Virus record (IMG/VR): IMGVR_UViG_3300007539_000214
Span: 1 to 24,494 of that record
DNA from: a virus
Strand: one strand, 5' to 3'
DNA length: 24,494 bases
In this document: positions 1 through 9,280 of the stretch, one piece after another
Position numbering within the stretch: the stretch's first letter is position 1
Layout: each line of letters begins with the position of its first letter
Made by a program: the position numbers and the translations under genes
The notes under the pieces: generated by a model
What the model was told of the DNA's origin: nothing
The model's input: only the letters and a program-made list of their open reading frames with translations
Database searches by the model: none

Positions 1-683
1 CTTAAATATTTTTCTCTATATTCACCTTGAGTTAACTTACCATCTTGCATTCTTTTAGGTTCATAACCAGAAACTTTAATAAGTATATCATTTTTTTCTT
101 CATCATAAACCATTTCAAAATCAGCCTGTGAATATATACCAGCTAAAGCATTAACTAAAAACTGATTGCCAGCTATTTCGTCTTCTGTGTCTCCTATTAT
201 AGTAACCTCTTTACCTATTTTAGCCGCGTTTTCTCTCCAATATTCACCTGTAGAAACTAAGTTCTGCGTAGTTCTTTGTGTTAGATTTAACAAATCGTAA
301 TAATCTTGTATTGCTTTTTTGGCTGAGTTTCTTTTTTCATTATCACCATATTGTGTTTTTAAGTATATTTGAGCTTGAGTAGCAATATCTATTCTTCCGT
401 TTAATGTTTTCATTAATTCATCTTGAATAGCATTTGTTTTTGGTGATGTAGCTAATTTATTCATTTGCTCAAGATTCCACACATCGGCGTCTCCTTGAAC
501 TCTTTGCATTCTCTCTAGTATTCTTTTTTGCTCTAGATCTTTTTGTTGTTTTATTCTCTCTTGTTCTTCTAAAGCCTTTTGTTGGCTCATTTGTCCTTGT
601 TGCAAAGCTTTAACAAAGCTCATAGCACCAGTATCAACAGGTGTTATGCGAGATGGATTTTCATATGCTCCCATGTTTTTCAT
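1..683 (-). CDS. Internal virion protein candidate (3' end outside window)
   Basis: An open frame starts at the ATG at 681-683, one base after the stop of the gp14-like gene, and stays open for about 227 codons to the window edge, so its C-terminus is missing. The protein begins MKNMGAYENPSRITP. Residues about 28-60 are rich in Gln, Glu, Lys and Arg and should form a coiled coil; the following part is mixed helical (for example QDYYDLLNLTQRT). I see no enzymatic motif. In T7-like phages a small gp14-type protein is followed by larger internal (ejected) virion proteins, and the tight coupling to such a gene here suggests the same class. That assignment rests on position and composition only; the frame itself is secure. 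Confidence 0.7.
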   Translation of the reverse strand, partial: MKNMGAYENPSRITPVDTGAMSFVKALQQGQMSQQKALEEQERIKQQKDLEQKRILERMQRVQGDADVWNLEQMNKLATSPKTNAIQDELMKTLNGRIDIATQAQIYLKTQYGDNEKRNSAKKAIQDYYDLLNLTQRTTQNLVSTGEYWRENAAKIGKEVTIIGDTEDEIAGNQFLVNALAGIYSQADFEMVYDEEKNDILIKVSGYEPKRMQDGKLTQGEYREKYL

Positions 684-684
684 T

Positions 685-1365
685 TTAGTTATTGTTTCCG
701 CTTGCTATTACACTACCAATACTACCAACTAAATTTTGTGCAGAACTATACATGTTACCCTCAGCAGCACCAACAGCGGATCTAGCTGCTCTAAGATCAC
801 CTTCTGCATTGTCAAGTTGTCTAGATACTCTATTTAGTTTTTGATTTTCTCTAGTTTCTTGAGCTCCAAAGACAAATTGTTTACCCATTACTTCTGCGCT
901 TTGAAGTCTTTGAGCTTCTTGCATTTTTAATTGTTGATATGCTTGCTCGCCTTTTGCATACAATTGTTGATTTTTAGCTTCTTGCCTTTCTAAGCTAGCT
1001 GATATTTGTTTTTTGCTTGCTAAAGCGGCTTGGGCTAAAGCAGTTGCGCCACCAGCGGAAGCACCCGTAGCTCTTAATGTATCTAACGTGTTTGCTAAAG
1101 ATATTTCAGCTTGTTCAGCTTGAAATTCAGCTGCTTGCGTCGCTACTCCTAAATTTGCATATGTATTACTTATATTGCCTGAAGTATCAGTTACATTTTC
1201 ATATGGATTTACAATAGGTTGTCTACTATCTTCTAAAGCTTGTAATTCAGAGTTTAATCTATCTCTTTCTCTCTTGGCATTATTTAATTCACCTTGAGCT
1301 CTTTTTTTAGCTTGATTAGCACCTATCATACCGATACCGGCGGAAATTACTGAGGCTGCTCCCAT
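685..1365 (-). CDS. Internal virion protein, T7 gp14-like (226 aa)
   Basis: A 226-residue protein starting MGAASVISAGIGMIGANQAKK. The short N-terminal glycine/alanine-rich hydrophobic stretch (residues 1-17) followed by long Gln/Ala/Glu-rich helices (about 20-50 and 75-200) is the layout of the small internal virion protein of T7-like podoviruses (gp14), which is ejected and sits at the outer membrane during DNA entry. A second small hydrophobic patch (NLVGSIGSVIAS) lies at the C-terminus. It begins 2 bases after the GNAT-like gene and its stop is followed after one base by the next ATG, so the three genes are translated together. The role is inferred from composition and position; no catalytic residues are expected. 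Confidence 0.6.
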   Translation of the reverse strand: MGAASVISAGIGMIGANQAKKRAQGELNNAKRERDRLNSELQALEDSRQPIVNPYENVTDTSGNISNTYANLGVATQAAEFQAEQAEISLANTLDTLRATGASAGGATALAQAALASKKQISASLERQEAKNQQLYAKGEQAYQQLKMQEAQRLQSAEVMGKQFVFGAQETRENQKLNRVSRQLDNAEGDLRAARSAVGAAEGNMYSSAQNLVGSIGSVIASGNNN

Positions 1366-1367
1366 TA

Positions 1368-1760
1368 TTATCTATGTTTATATATTACATAATGTTTATC
1401 GTCTAAAACATTATAATTTAATTTTTTTACTTTGTCTTTTATGTTGGTGTTTGAAGATGTAGCCCATATAAATCTACAATCTTTATTTAGTCCTATATTT
1501 ACTAAATAATCTATTAATTCTGTTATTAGCTTATTTCTGTCTTTATCTCTATATTCTGGATTAGATACAAGAAAATCAACATAACCTATTTTAGCATCTG
1601 TTAAATATAAATAACCAGCTGCTATATTTAAATTATTTTTTGATATTATAAAACCATTTGGTGATAAACAATCATCGTGAGGTTTTTCTAAGCCCCAAGC
1701 CAACCACCATTTATTTATTTCTTCTTTATCTTTTAATTTTATTTTATTAAATTTTATCAT
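1368..1760 (-). CDS. GNAT-family N-acetyltransferase-like protein (130 aa)
   Basis: A short protein with a GNAT-like pattern: an N-terminal strand-helix (residues 1-25), a central pair of strands (AAGYLYLTDAKIGYVDFLVS, about 47-66) that would be beta-4 of the fold, then NPEYRDKDRNKLITELIDYL in the place of the acetyl-CoA pyrophosphate-binding turn and helix, and a final FIWATSSNTNI strand with the usual late Asn. The canonical R/Q-x-x-G-x-G/A loop is not clear, so cofactor binding is uncertain. At 130 residues it is near the lower limit for the family. It lies between two virion protein genes, a position where phages often carry such enzymes; the substrate (protein, DNA or small molecule) cannot be told. 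Confidence 0.55.
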   Translation of the reverse strand: MIKFNKIKLKDKEEINKWWLAWGLEKPHDDCLSPNGFIISKNNLNIAAGYLYLTDAKIGYVDFLVSNPEYRDKDRNKLITELIDYLVNIGLNKDCRFIWATSSNTNIKDKVKKLNYNVLDDKHYVIYKHR

Positions 1761-1763
1761 ATA

Positions 1764-3038
1764 TTAATAAGAAGATTCTTTGTACTCTGTAGATATGGCA
1801 AATAATTCATTATTACCAGAATCTCCAGTGTTTGTTGCGGTAAATAAAACTTCTGCTGTATATCCTTTTATACCAGAAATAGATCCACCATAAACAACCT
1901 CACCTTGAGCAAATGCAGTAGAATTAACTATGTTTGCAAAGTATTTATCTTCTTTTCTTTTAAATTCGTTTTTAAATAATTGACTTTCTAAATCATTTAA
2001 AGTAGTAGGCATTACATAAACATTTATTGGAAGACCAGAATCTCCTGAGTTAGTTGATATACTTGTCATTGACCAGTTAGATCCACCTTCGTAATTTATT
2101 GTTTGAAAGTTTTTAACTAATGAAGGCTGTTTGTTAAATATAGTAGTAACAGTTGAGTTGTATTGTGTACCGTAAAAATTAGCTCTATTAACATTTGATG
2201 CATAGTGTAAATATATTCCTCCTGAATTTGTAGAATAAAAATTATTTTGAACACTAGCCATATTGTTTGGAGCATAACTATATCTACTTGACCAACCTTG
2301 AACTTGTTCGTCAAAACTTAATGTTTCTACATCTATACCACTAGCTTTAGATTGTATAGAAACAACATAACATTTGTTGTGAATATCCCATCCGCCAACT
2401 ACTCTACCATTGTTTAGAGTTGAAAATCTATCTCTAAAATAATCATACATACCATAAGCTGATATTTCTGTAATACCGTCCATAGAAAGCCTTAAAACAG
2501 CTCCCTGTGACGCGTCTGTAAAGTATTTTCTATAACCATAAACAGCAAAACTTTCTGGATTTGTACTTATACCAAACTCACCAGCATAAGGTGTTATAGC
2601 ACCAATAACAACGTTAGATGCTGTTTGAACAGGTTGTCCTTCTTGAGTATATATAGCGTCTTTATCAATAAGAGCTCTATTAACTTTGTTTTCTTGAAAT
2701 ATAATTAAATTAGTATCTTCAGCGTAAAGTTTTTGTATAGAGCCTTTAGTTGGATCAACTGTTCTAGTTATGTCTTCACCAGAAGGAAACTGATTAGTTT
2801 GATTTATACCAGTTCTAGAGTTAAGTATTCCAGAGTATATAATAGAATTTCCTAAAGATTCTTGTAAATTTTGCTCTGCTCTTAAAAAAGCTCTTGGTGC
2901 TAGACCTGTTTGAACATTATTATACCCGCCTTTTATTCTAGATTCTTCAATAAACCAGTTATAAGCAGTGTTTACATCTCCTTGTACTATTTTTTTTAAA
3001 ACAAAGGTGTTATAGTATTTTACTGGTGTTATAGCCAT
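1764..3038 (-). CDS. Tail/nozzle protein, C-terminal partner of the giant tail protein (424 aa)
   Basis: A beta-rich protein with short blades typical of tail tube or nozzle propellers: residues about 107-127 read NLIIFQENKVNRALIDKDAI, then GAVLRLSMDGITEISAYGM near 178-196, GGWDIHNKCYVVSIQ near 214-228 and LSFDEQVQGWSSRYSY near 240-255. I associate this series of motifs with the end of very large tail proteins of crAss-like and related uncultured marine phages (muzzle or nozzle position). Here it is a separate gene with its own ATG, 35 bases after the 1644-aa gene. No signal peptide or membrane segment is seen. Assignment as a virion tail protein is fairly safe; the exact part is inferred. 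Confidence 0.6.
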   Translation of the reverse strand: MAITPVKYYNTFVLKKIVQGDVNTAYNWFIEESRIKGGYNNVQTGLAPRAFLRAEQNLQESLGNSIIYSGILNSRTGINQTNQFPSGEDITRTVDPTKGSIQKLYAEDTNLIIFQENKVNRALIDKDAIYTQEGQPVQTASNVVIGAITPYAGEFGISTNPESFAVYGYRKYFTDASQGAVLRLSMDGITEISAYGMYDYFRDRFSTLNNGRVVGGWDIHNKCYVVSIQSKASGIDVETLSFDEQVQGWSSRYSYAPNNMASVQNNFYSTNSGGIYLHYASNVNRANFYGTQYNSTVTTIFNKQPSLVKNFQTINYEGGSNWSMTSISTNSGDSGLPINVYVMPTTLNDLESQLFKNEFKRKEDKYFANIVNSTAFAQGEVVYGGSISGIKGYTAEVLFTATNTGDSGNNELFAISTEYKESSY

Positions 3039-3073
3039 GTTATATTATAATTACTTATTTTTTTAATTTATTA

Positions 3074-6000
3074 CTATGCTGGTCCAACAAATTGTGATCC
3101 AAAATCAGTAGGATAGCCTGGAACACTACCATTTGAATCAGCATAAAAAGGTGTTGTATTATTTGGGTTTGTTATACCTAAAGTTGTTCCTAAAGGTGCG
3201 TTTTGAGTTGTAGAATAAGTTACGCTAAATGTACCAACAGTTGTTGCGTTTCCTGGAGTTTGTTGAAATTGCAAGTTAACTAAAGCGCAACCTGAATAAT
3301 CATAACTACCATAGTTAGGCGTGTTTGTGTTTTTCATTCCTGGTCTTAATCCATTTTGCTTAGCAGTATTAAATTCACTTGTAGTTAGACCACCTGAAGC
3401 AGCTGTAAAAGGTTGTAATACAGCAAAAGTTACTGGAGCTGTCGCCATTCCAGCTTGAGGAGAAGAAGGTGGATTTGAGAAATTACTATTTGCCGTGGCA
3501 TTTGGTATAAACGTATATGTATTTCCTTGTGCGTCAGTACCACCTGTTGTATTATCTCCAAAACGTCCTCCCGCAATTGTTCTATGTTGTGAAGAAGAAC
3601 TTTGAGTAGAACTTGTTATTTCTGCTTTTATATATAAATACACTGTATTTGGTGTCCAGTTTTGAATTTGATAATATTGATCTTGAGCAGCACCAGAAAA
3701 TTGCGAAACTCCGTTAGAACTTCCACCAGCACCAGAATTATTATACATGTTTATTATAACACCTGTTCCTTGGTAAGCTCCTACATAGTATTCTATTTTA
3801 GCACTTGTTCCATTTGGTTGTTGAGTACTTTGAGCTCCTAAAGTATCAGTTAAATTCATATATATTTCATACTGATTACCTGGTTCATTTGCCCAGCCAG
3901 GGAATTGTCCATTTGCGTTTGGTTTAGCAGTGAGTGAGAAAAAAACTTGATCACCACTAGCACTAGTAGCTTGACCATCTTGATAAGTTGGAAAATTACT
4001 ACTATTTTGATACGTGTTAAAAACTTGAGATAAATTTAAAGGTGTTGATGTTTCTGTTATTGTTTGAGTAACACCAGTACCAGAATTAGTTTTTACCGCA
4101 CTGTCTATTGTCCAACCAGATGTAAAATTTGAAGAAGAAAAAGTTATTTTTGTTGGCGAACTATCATTTAAACTGTTTGCTCTTGCTGAACCGTTTTCAC
4201 CTGCCATTGATTGATTTGCTCCAGGGTTATTTGTAACTATACCTCCAGCTGATGATGTAACCGTAGGATAAACAACGGCTGGCGTGCATATTGGAGTTGT
4301 ATTTTCTAACTGAATTATTGTTGATTGATCAACTTGAGTACCATCTATTTGAACAAATGTAAATGTAAATAAAAATTTACCTCTAGTAGCGACACTATCT
4401 GATTCAAACGTTGCTCCTGCGTAAAATCTATCATTTGTTTTTATAACGTAACTTCCAGTTTGAGCACCTGTTTCAACTGTAAATCTATTTGCTTGAGATG
4501 TACTTGAATCTAATTGACCTATATTAGGACCACTTGAAAAATAACTAAAGCATGTGAAGCCTGCTAAAGTAGTATTTGTTAAATTCTGACCACCAGCAGT
4601 TGGGAAAAAGTCTGTAGTTATTGCAACACCTGAAGCCATTGATTCAAAAAATCCATAACTAAAATTACTTAAACCTGTTATATTTGTGTTTTCATTTTCT
4701 ATATCTAGATTTAATTCAGATATTAAGCTAGATGTTGAAGATTCATAGAATAACTCTAACGGTGAAACATAAGGTGCTGTTTCGTAAACAGCTAGACCTA
4801 AGTCAGGTGAATAAGGAAAATTACCACTACCTTGTGTAGGTATTGTATATTGACCTTCTTTTAAACCTACAGCTTTTTGAGTTGATATTTTAGCTATAAA
4901 CGGTTTTGTTTCATAACTATATATTGAATAAAAGTTTATTTCTCCAACAGCAATTGTTGGAGGATTTACTGGTTGTAAACCTGGGAATAAATCTTGTATA
5001 CCACCTACTAAATCAACTTGATCAGAAGACGCTTCTGGATCTATTTGTTTATTAAAAGTAGAATAAGTGACTGTAGTAGAAGCTACTTCATTTATATTAG
5101 TAACTCTTGGCCACATAGCAACATCACTTGTAAATTGATTTTGCTGAGGCCCAACATCTTGTAAATTTCGAGGTACTTTATTTATATTATCATTAACTAA
5201 AGATATAAATCCTACTTCATTTTGTTCTTTTGTTTCGCCTTTTATAGGATAACCATTTATAATCCCGGGTAAATAAACATTGTAATAATCTTGTTGTTGT
5301 TGTTTTACCACAGATTTATAAATATAAAAACCTAAAACATTTATATCGTAAGTTGCGTAAGTATTTATTTGACCTAATTTACTAGGTTCTGGTCTTGTTC
5401 CTGGTGTGTTATCAAATAAATAATTTGTTGCAACTTCTTCTTTTGTAAAAAATTCAACACCCCTAACTCCATTAGAATCACTAATAGCTGTTACACTTGT
5501 GATTTCTGTATAATCTATATATAATCCTTTCAACTTCTTTCCTACAGCATAATAATCAGCGTATGTAGAAGGAAAATCAGGAAATAAAGGTCTGTTTGTA
5601 CTAGATGAAGCACCTGTATCATATTTGTATAGGTTTTCAGATGTATATAAGACTTCAAACTTTACAACATCACCAACCGGTATCCCTGTTGAAAAAGTTA
5701 CTTGTACATAATTATTTGAATTAGCTATAGTATATGAAGTACTATCTTGTAGTATCCAACCATTACCGCTATCAACTAAAACTCTAAAAGTATTATCATT
5801 TGAATTAGCATCTGCATACAATATAGTTGTTGAAAAAACTGTTTGATTAGCAGTTGCTATTATACACTCTGTACCTAAACTTCTAAAATAAGCATATAAT
5901 GCACTTGGTGCACTTGCAGTTTCTGTGTCTACTTCATAGTAATTACCTTGAGCATATGCTCCTGGATAACCAGATATACCTATATCACCTTCTGGTATTT

Positions 6001-8008
6001 GTTGTAAGTAATTTAAAGTAAGAGTATCACCCGTCCAAGGTTGAAGTGAATTGCTAAAACTTATTGGTTTGTAATCGTGATAAAAATTAGAACCAGGTTG
6101 AGGATCACCATTTGAATCTAAAACACCATCATAATTAGATAATACAACATCAGTTTGCCTACCATATTTGTCAGACAAAACAATACCGACTTGATAATTT
6201 CTATTTTGTTTTACTGAATGCTGAGGATATTCTATAAACTGCTGAGCGCTTTTATCAGCAACACCTACATAGTAATCTAATCCATTTGGAGCACTATGAC
6301 CTTCTAGGTAATTAGCATACATTATTCTATTGCCGCTTGTTTCTTGAGCTAAAGCTTTAACAGGAACTTTGTCAAATACTCTAGTCGTTTGTATTGCTGG
6401 TAAAGTTGTTATAGGTATAGTTGATTGATAAGAGTATTGATAAATGTTAGTATTATTTAATGAGTTTATAAAACTAGAATCTACTTTTACTGTTTCAATA
6501 ACTTGATATGCTTGAGTATCTGACTGCTTGTATATTATGTCTATAGCTTTTACCTTATACTTATTTATTATATCAATACATGGTAACTCAATATTTAAAA
6601 CAGCGTTGTTTATAGAGTTCTGCATAAACTCTACAACACTAGTTATAAAAGCTTGATTTTCATCATCATTAACAAACTCACCTTCTTGGTAAGGTATAAA
6701 TACATCTTGACTAAATGGAGCTATAGTTGAATATTCGTTATCATCAAATTTAAATCTATAAGAAAATCTAACAAATCTTTCTGATAAATAATCAGGATCT
6801 CCATTCCAACCAGTGTAATTAGTGTTTCTTAAAACTCTTACAGAGTAACCATCAACTGTAGCGCTAGTACCTGTCGTAGATATGGCATTTGTAGTATTGA
6901 ATTTAACAAAAGCATTTGCATTAGGATTTGAAGAATCATAAGCATCTGATGTCCAAAATCTAGTTTCTGTTGTTAAATTTAAAAAACCTTGAGGATCAGG
7001 ACTTGTTGTACTGTTTCTATAACCAGCTGGTAAAACATCTGTACCGAGTTGATCATCACCAGCTCCAGAAGCCCATAAAAATTGACTTTTATAAATACTA
7101 GCCGAAGATCCAGCTGTACCTATAATACCATTCCATTCAGCTAAAGTGGGTATTCTATGACCAACAGGAGCTAAACCTCTAGGATCTATAACAGCCCATT
7201 TGTTGTATAATAAACCATATGTTACACCATTACCATTATAATTAGCATAATAACACCATCTGCCTTGTTGATTTTGATCAGCTGTGGTCCAGTCTGCTAT
7301 ATTTTGAGCTTCAGGTATTGCATCTCCATTTCTATATTTTTTTACAGCTAAATTTTCTTGAGATATTTTATATATACCTATTTCTACTACTGGAGGATCA
7401 GCAGCATCAGACATTGTTGATGGTTTTAATACTTGCTGAAAATTAGCATAATAAGAAGCTCCAGCTCTCATATTTATAAAAGATGGTGGAGAATAAGGAG
7501 CAAATTTAGCTACAGATATTTGATCTTCATTAGTATAATAACCTAATGGTTTATCTACATTTATTTTTCTAGGTTGATTTCTATTGTCTGTAAAAAATAA
7601 TTGGTTTTCTATTAAACTTATTCCAGACATGAAAAAATCATTATTACCAGAAAAATTTAAAAAACTACCATTTACTAATTCTGTTCTATTATTTGTTAAT
7701 ATGTTAACATAACCAATACTACACAAAGCGTTTAAAGGCGCGGGATCAGTTCCAAAATAATTAGTTCTAAAATAATATAATCTATTATTAGCTTCATCTT
7801 CGTAAACACCAATTATAATATGACCACTAGCTGGTGTTACGCCTGTTGTTGAATTACCTAATATAGACTCAACAGCACCAACATCGCTATTTTCTGATCT
7901 AGATATAGCTATGTTTAAAGCATCTCTATATTCGTTATTTGGAATTAGTCTTTCATCTAAGTCTTTATTCATTTTAGACTTAATGAAACTATTTTTAGCT
8001 TCTGCCAT
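3074..8008 (-). CDS. Giant tail (muzzle/nozzle-like) protein with inserted FISUMP domain (1644 aa)
   Basis: The largest gene in the window. The N-terminus (MAEAKNSFIKSKMNKDLDER) leads into beta-propeller-like repeats (for example LFFTDNRNQPRKINVDKP near 137-154). Residues about 218-395 match a FISUMP domain (TIGR02145): WCYYANYNG, YGLLYNKWAVIDPRGLAP, HRIPTLAEW, LPAGYRN, RFWTSDAY and a closing GYSVRVLR. The propeller core resumes at RFVRFSYRFKFDDNEYS (411-425). A conserved block, LAVYETAPYVSPLELFYES, lies near 1068-1087 and ends an architecture known from tail proteins of Bacteroidota phages. Residues 1100-1644 are Ser/Thr/Asn/Gly/Gln-rich and low in charge, like an adhesive or variable surface region. 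It starts 3 bases after the upstream ring-protein gene. The role in the tail hub and host contact is inferred. Confidence 0.65.
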   Translation of the reverse strand: MAEAKNSFIKSKMNKDLDERLIPNNEYRDALNIAISRSENSDVGAVESILGNSTTGVTPASGHIIIGVYEDEANNRLYYFRTNYFGTDPAPLNALCSIGYVNILTNNRTELVNGSFLNFSGNNDFFMSGISLIENQLFFTDNRNQPRKINVDKPLGYYTNEDQISVAKFAPYSPPSFINMRAGASYYANFQQVLKPSTMSDAADPPVVEIGIYKISQENLAVKKYRNGDAIPEAQNIADWTTADQNQQGRWCYYANYNGNGVTYGLLYNKWAVIDPRGLAPVGHRIPTLAEWNGIIGTAGSSASIYKSQFLWASGAGDDQLGTDVLPAGYRNSTTSPDPQGFLNLTTETRFWTSDAYDSSNPNANAFVKFNTTNAISTTGTSATVDGYSVRVLRNTNYTGWNGDPDYLSERFVRFSYRFKFDDNEYSTIAPFSQDVFIPYQEGEFVNDDENQAFITSVVEFMQNSINNAVLNIELPCIDIINKYKVKAIDIIYKQSDTQAYQVIETVKVDSSFINSLNNTNIYQYSYQSTIPITTLPAIQTTRVFDKVPVKALAQETSGNRIMYANYLEGHSAPNGLDYYVGVADKSAQQFIEYPQHSVKQNRNYQVGIVLSDKYGRQTDVVLSNYDGVLDSNGDPQPGSNFYHDYKPISFSNSLQPWTGDTLTLNYLQQIPEGDIGISGYPGAYAQGNYYEVDTETASAPSALYAYFRSLGTECIIATANQTVFSTTILYADANSNDNTFRVLVDSGNGWILQDSTSYTIANSNNYVQVTFSTGIPVGDVVKFEVLYTSENLYKYDTGASSSTNRPLFPDFPSTYADYYAVGKKLKGLYIDYTEITSVTAISDSNGVRGVEFFTKEEVATNYLFDNTPGTRPEPSKLGQINTYATYDINVLGFYIYKSVVKQQQQDYYNVYLPGIINGYPIKGETKEQNEVGFISLVNDNINKVPRNLQDVGPQQNQFTSDVAMWPRVTNINEVASTTVTYSTFNKQIDPEASSDQVDLVGGIQDLFPGLQPVNPPTIAVGEINFYSIYSYETKPFIAKISTQKAVGLKEGQYTIPTQGSGNFPYSPDLGLAVYETAPYVSPLELFYESSTSSLISELNLDIENENTNITGLSNFSYGFFESMASGVAITTDFFPTAGGQNLTNTTLAGFTCFSYFSSGPNIGQLDSSTSQANRFTVETGAQTGSYVIKTNDRFYAGATFESDSVATRGKFLFTFTFVQIDGTQVDQSTIIQLENTTPICTPAVVYPTVTSSAGGIVTNNPGANQSMAGENGSARANSLNDSSPTKITFSSSNFTSGWTIDSAVKTNSGTGVTQTITETSTPLNLSQVFNTYQNSSNFPTYQDGQATSASGDQVFFSLTAKPNANGQFPGWANEPGNQYEIYMNLTDTLGAQSTQQPNGTSAKIEYYVGAYQGTGVIINMYNNSGAGGSSNGVSQFSGAAQDQYYQIQNWTPNTVYLYIKAEITSSTQSSSSQHRTIAGGRFGDNTTGGTDAQGNTYTFIPNATANSNFSNPPSSPQAGMATAPVTFAVLQPFTAASGGLTTSEFNTAKQNGLRPGMKNTNTPNYGSYDYSGCALVNLQFQQTPGNATTVGTFSVTYSTTQNAPLGTTLGITNPNNTTPFYADSNGSVPGYPTDFGSQFVGPA
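6824..7357 (-). other. FISUMP (TIGR02145) domain inside the tail protein
   Basis: Residues about 218-395 of the 1644-aa protein. Recognised by the ordered motifs WCYY, YGLLYNKWAV, RGLAPVGHRIPTLAEW, LPAGYRN, RFWTSDAYDSS and GYSVRVLR, the hallmark of the Fibrobacter succinogenes major paralogous domain, which is found mainly in Bacteroidota and adopts a C-type-lectin-like/formylglycine-generating-enzyme-like fold. It interrupts the propeller core, whose next strand follows at RFVRFSYRFKF. Confidence 0.75.
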
Positions 8009-8011
8009 GTA

Positions 8012-9274
8012 TTAATTTTTTATCCACTTAGACTTATTTCTCATCACTTGAACTATTTCTCCAAGTTTTATGTTAGATAGTCTTATTTTAGCATTTCTTA
8101 ATTTAGATATTTTATCTTTTCTTAATCTTTGTACTATATACTCTGGTTGATTAATTCTACCTGATATTAAAGAATATAATATCGTTGCATACATTGCATC
8201 TTCTGCTAGTTTAGGTACTCTACTATCTAAATCATAAGCTAAACCATCAGATATGTATTCAAATGATATTAACTTATTCACTAAATTACTTGAAAAAGAT
8301 AATTTATTTTCTCTTTCATTTATATTAAACCAACCATTAGCTTGAGATGCGCTAGGTTCTAAACCGTACATTTGACCATAACCCCATTGGCCAAAACCTC
8401 CCCAACCATATCCATATCCATACCAATCTTCTTCTGTAAATGCATTTTCAACAATACCATCTAACAAATTAGGATCTGCTTTATGCCATCTATGTTGAAT
8501 AATTGATGTTCCTTCAAGATCGTTACCAAAATTATCTTGAGTAGGTATACCTTCTGAATCTTGAGCTTGAGTATAATATGGACTTATAGTAATGTTGTCT
8601 GCAGGATATATAATATGTTTTACACCTAAATCATCAATCCAAGAGCATCTAACGTAATTAACATAATCTTGAGGTAAAACAAGTGTTAAATTAGAAGGAA
8701 TTGTTAATTCAGATGATTTAATACTTTTCAATGTATCGTAACTGAACTCCTGCATAGCTCTTTTTGCAAAGAAAATAATATCACTTCTTTTAGCATTTGG
8801 TAATAATTTATCTTGTCCGACATACCCAACTTGAAAATTATTTATAATATCATTTAATTTTATGTATTGATAACTGCCGTAATTATCTTCAGTAGCTTCG
8901 CCATATGCTTTTTGTGATTCATCTAATCCATATTTACCACCTGTTAAAATAGTTAATTGAACTACTATAAAAGCATCGGCACCAGGCGCCGCTGCTAAAA
9001 CTACTGTTTTATTGTCAGCTTCCACAGACATACTAGTATTCCATTCTACATAAGAATTTGGTAAACCTGTTGGACTTGTGTAAACTTTAAAATTATTTAA
9101 AGCATAATCTGCGTTATTAGAATCCCAGTCACCTAAATACAAGTCGGTGTCAAAAGTAGTTACAAACTTTTGATTCTGATCGTTTGCATTGTTACCTCTA
9201 AAACCCTGCGCTCCTTGATAATACTGTTGAGCTGTTTCGCTTATTAATCCATTGTTTGGTGGTAATATTGCCAT
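8012..9274 (-). CDS. Connector/ring protein, tail-stabilisation (P22 gp4-like) candidate (420 aa)
   Basis: The C-terminal half (from about 130) carries a pattern I associate with ring or tail-stabilisation proteins of crAss-like and related phages: YQYIKLNDIINNFQVGYVG, then SDIIFFAKRAMQEFSYDTLK, LPQDYVNYVRCSWID near 200-214, LISFEYISDGLAYDLDSRVPKLAEDA near 335-360, and a basic end, KLRNAKIRLSNIKLGEI, finishing KSKWIKN. Residues 284-304 are an almost pure Gly/Tyr/Trp loop. The first 118 residues look like a separate beta-sandwich (NNFKVYTSPTGLP, VVLAAAPGADAFIVVQL) resembling tail-fibre head-binding domains. The gene sits between a second ring protein and the giant tail protein with 3-6-base spacers. 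Its role at the head-tail junction is inferred from order and pattern. Confidence 0.6.
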   Translation of the reverse strand: MAILPPNNGLISETAQQYYQGAQGFRGNNANDQNQKFVTTFDTDLYLGDWDSNNADYALNNFKVYTSPTGLPNSYVEWNTSMSVEADNKTVVLAAAPGADAFIVVQLTILTGGKYGLDESQKAYGEATEDNYGSYQYIKLNDIINNFQVGYVGQDKLLPNAKRSDIIFFAKRAMQEFSYDTLKSIKSSELTIPSNLTLVLPQDYVNYVRCSWIDDLGVKHIIYPADNITISPYYTQAQDSEGIPTQDNFGNDLEGTSIIQHRWHKADPNLLDGIVENAFTEEDWYGYGYGWGGFGQWGYGQMYGLEPSASQANGWFNINERENKLSFSSNLVNKLISFEYISDGLAYDLDSRVPKLAEDAMYATILYSLISGRINQPEYIVQRLRKDKISKLRNAKIRLSNIKLGEIVQVMRNKSKWIKN

Positions 9275-9280
9275 ATCTTA

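Noticed and set aside
6824-6960. Diversity-generating retroelement variable region
   Set aside because: The lectin-like fold is suggestive, but no template repeat or reverse transcriptase is in the window.
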